A stretch of 7,469 nt of DNA, taken from assembly GCA_937907165.1 (NCBI GenBank), contig CALCUH010000026.1, positions 1 to 7,469 of the forward strand, read 5' to 3'. Source of the stretch: an uncultured Bacteroidales bacterium. GTDB lineage: Bacteria > Bacteroidota > Bacteroidia > Bacteroidales > Paludibacteraceae. Positions within the stretch are counted from its first letter, which is position 1. Each line of letters opens with the position of its first letter. Of this stretch, positions 7,295-7,469 are shown piece by piece. A model generated the notes under the pieces. That model was not told the origin of the DNA. It made no database searches and saw only the letters and a program-made list of their open reading frames with translations. Made by a program: the position numbers and the translations under genes.

Positions 7295-7469
7295 AAGGGC
7301 AAGCACAAGGCTTGCCCAAACAGGGAAGGGGAAGCACAAGGCTTGTCCAAACAGGGAAGGGGAAGCACAAGGCTTGCACCAACAGGAAAGGGCAAGCACA
7401 AGGCTTGCACCAATAGGAAAGGGCAAGCACAAGGCTTGCACCAATAGGAAAGGGCAAGCACAAGGCTTG
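7295..7469. repeat. Tandem array of a 31-bp unit with hairpin core, open at the window end
   Basis: Six copies lie head to tail at exactly 31-bp spacing: 7295-7325, 7326-7356, 7357-7387, 7388-7418, 7419-7449 and a partial copy 7450-7469. The core AAGCACAAGGCTTG is the same in all six. In copy 1 GGGCAAGC and GCTTGCCC form a perfect 8-bp inverted repeat around the loop ACAAG. Copies 4 and 5 keep 6 bp (GCAAGC/GCTTGC), followed by a bulged A. Copies 2 and 3 carry a C-to-G change that breaks the stem. Copies 4 and 5 are identical. There are no differing spacers, so it is not a CRISPR array. The full extent is unknown. Function is unknown; it may be a minisatellite grown by slippage from a palindromic intergenic repeat. 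Confidence -1.

Noticed and set aside
7295..7469. CRISPR array
   Set aside because: The 31-bp units abut with no unique spacers between them; all bases belong to the repeating unit.

Overview
The window looks like an ordinary chromosomal segment of a Bacteroidota bacterium, most likely order Bacteroidales. The basis is the protein sequences (a Bacteroidales-type ParA/ParB pair followed by a DUF5683 membrane protein and a LysM lytic transglycosylase), the near absence of Shine-Dalgarno sequences, and a TAnnTTTG-like promoter element. Genus cannot be fixed from the sequence alone. All six genes lie on the + strand and are densely packed.

Layout: (1) 1-428 holds the 3' part of a metallo-beta-lactamase-fold hydrolase. 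Its stop codon overlaps the start of uvrA by 8 bp. (2) 421-3237 is a full-length uvrA, the damage-recognition ATPase of nucleotide excision repair. (3) 3238-3400 is a 163-bp AT-rich intergenic region that probably carries the promoter for the next operon. (4) 3401-7209 is a four-gene cluster, parA - parB - DUF5683 protein - LysM lytic transglycosylase, with gaps of 5, 10 and 14 bp. It pairs chromosome segregation genes with cell-envelope genes. (5) 7230-7262 is a strong intrinsic terminator closing that cluster. (6) From 7295 to the window end runs a tandem array of a 31-bp unit with a hairpin core. It has five full copies and a sixth cut off by the window edge.

How the genes work together: UvrA acts with UvrB and UvrC, not present here. 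ParA and ParB form the chromosome partition system, but no canonical parS site lies in the window. The DUF5683 protein and the transglycosylase are predicted to act in the inner membrane and periplasm. Their co-transcription with parAB suggests, but does not prove, a link between segregation and envelope growth or division.

I see no new defence, mobile or biosynthetic system. The parts most worth a second look are the palindromic 31-bp tandem repeat, the lost cysteine in the first zinc module of UvrA, and the conserved but uncharacterised DUF5683 gene with its TTG start inside the par operon.
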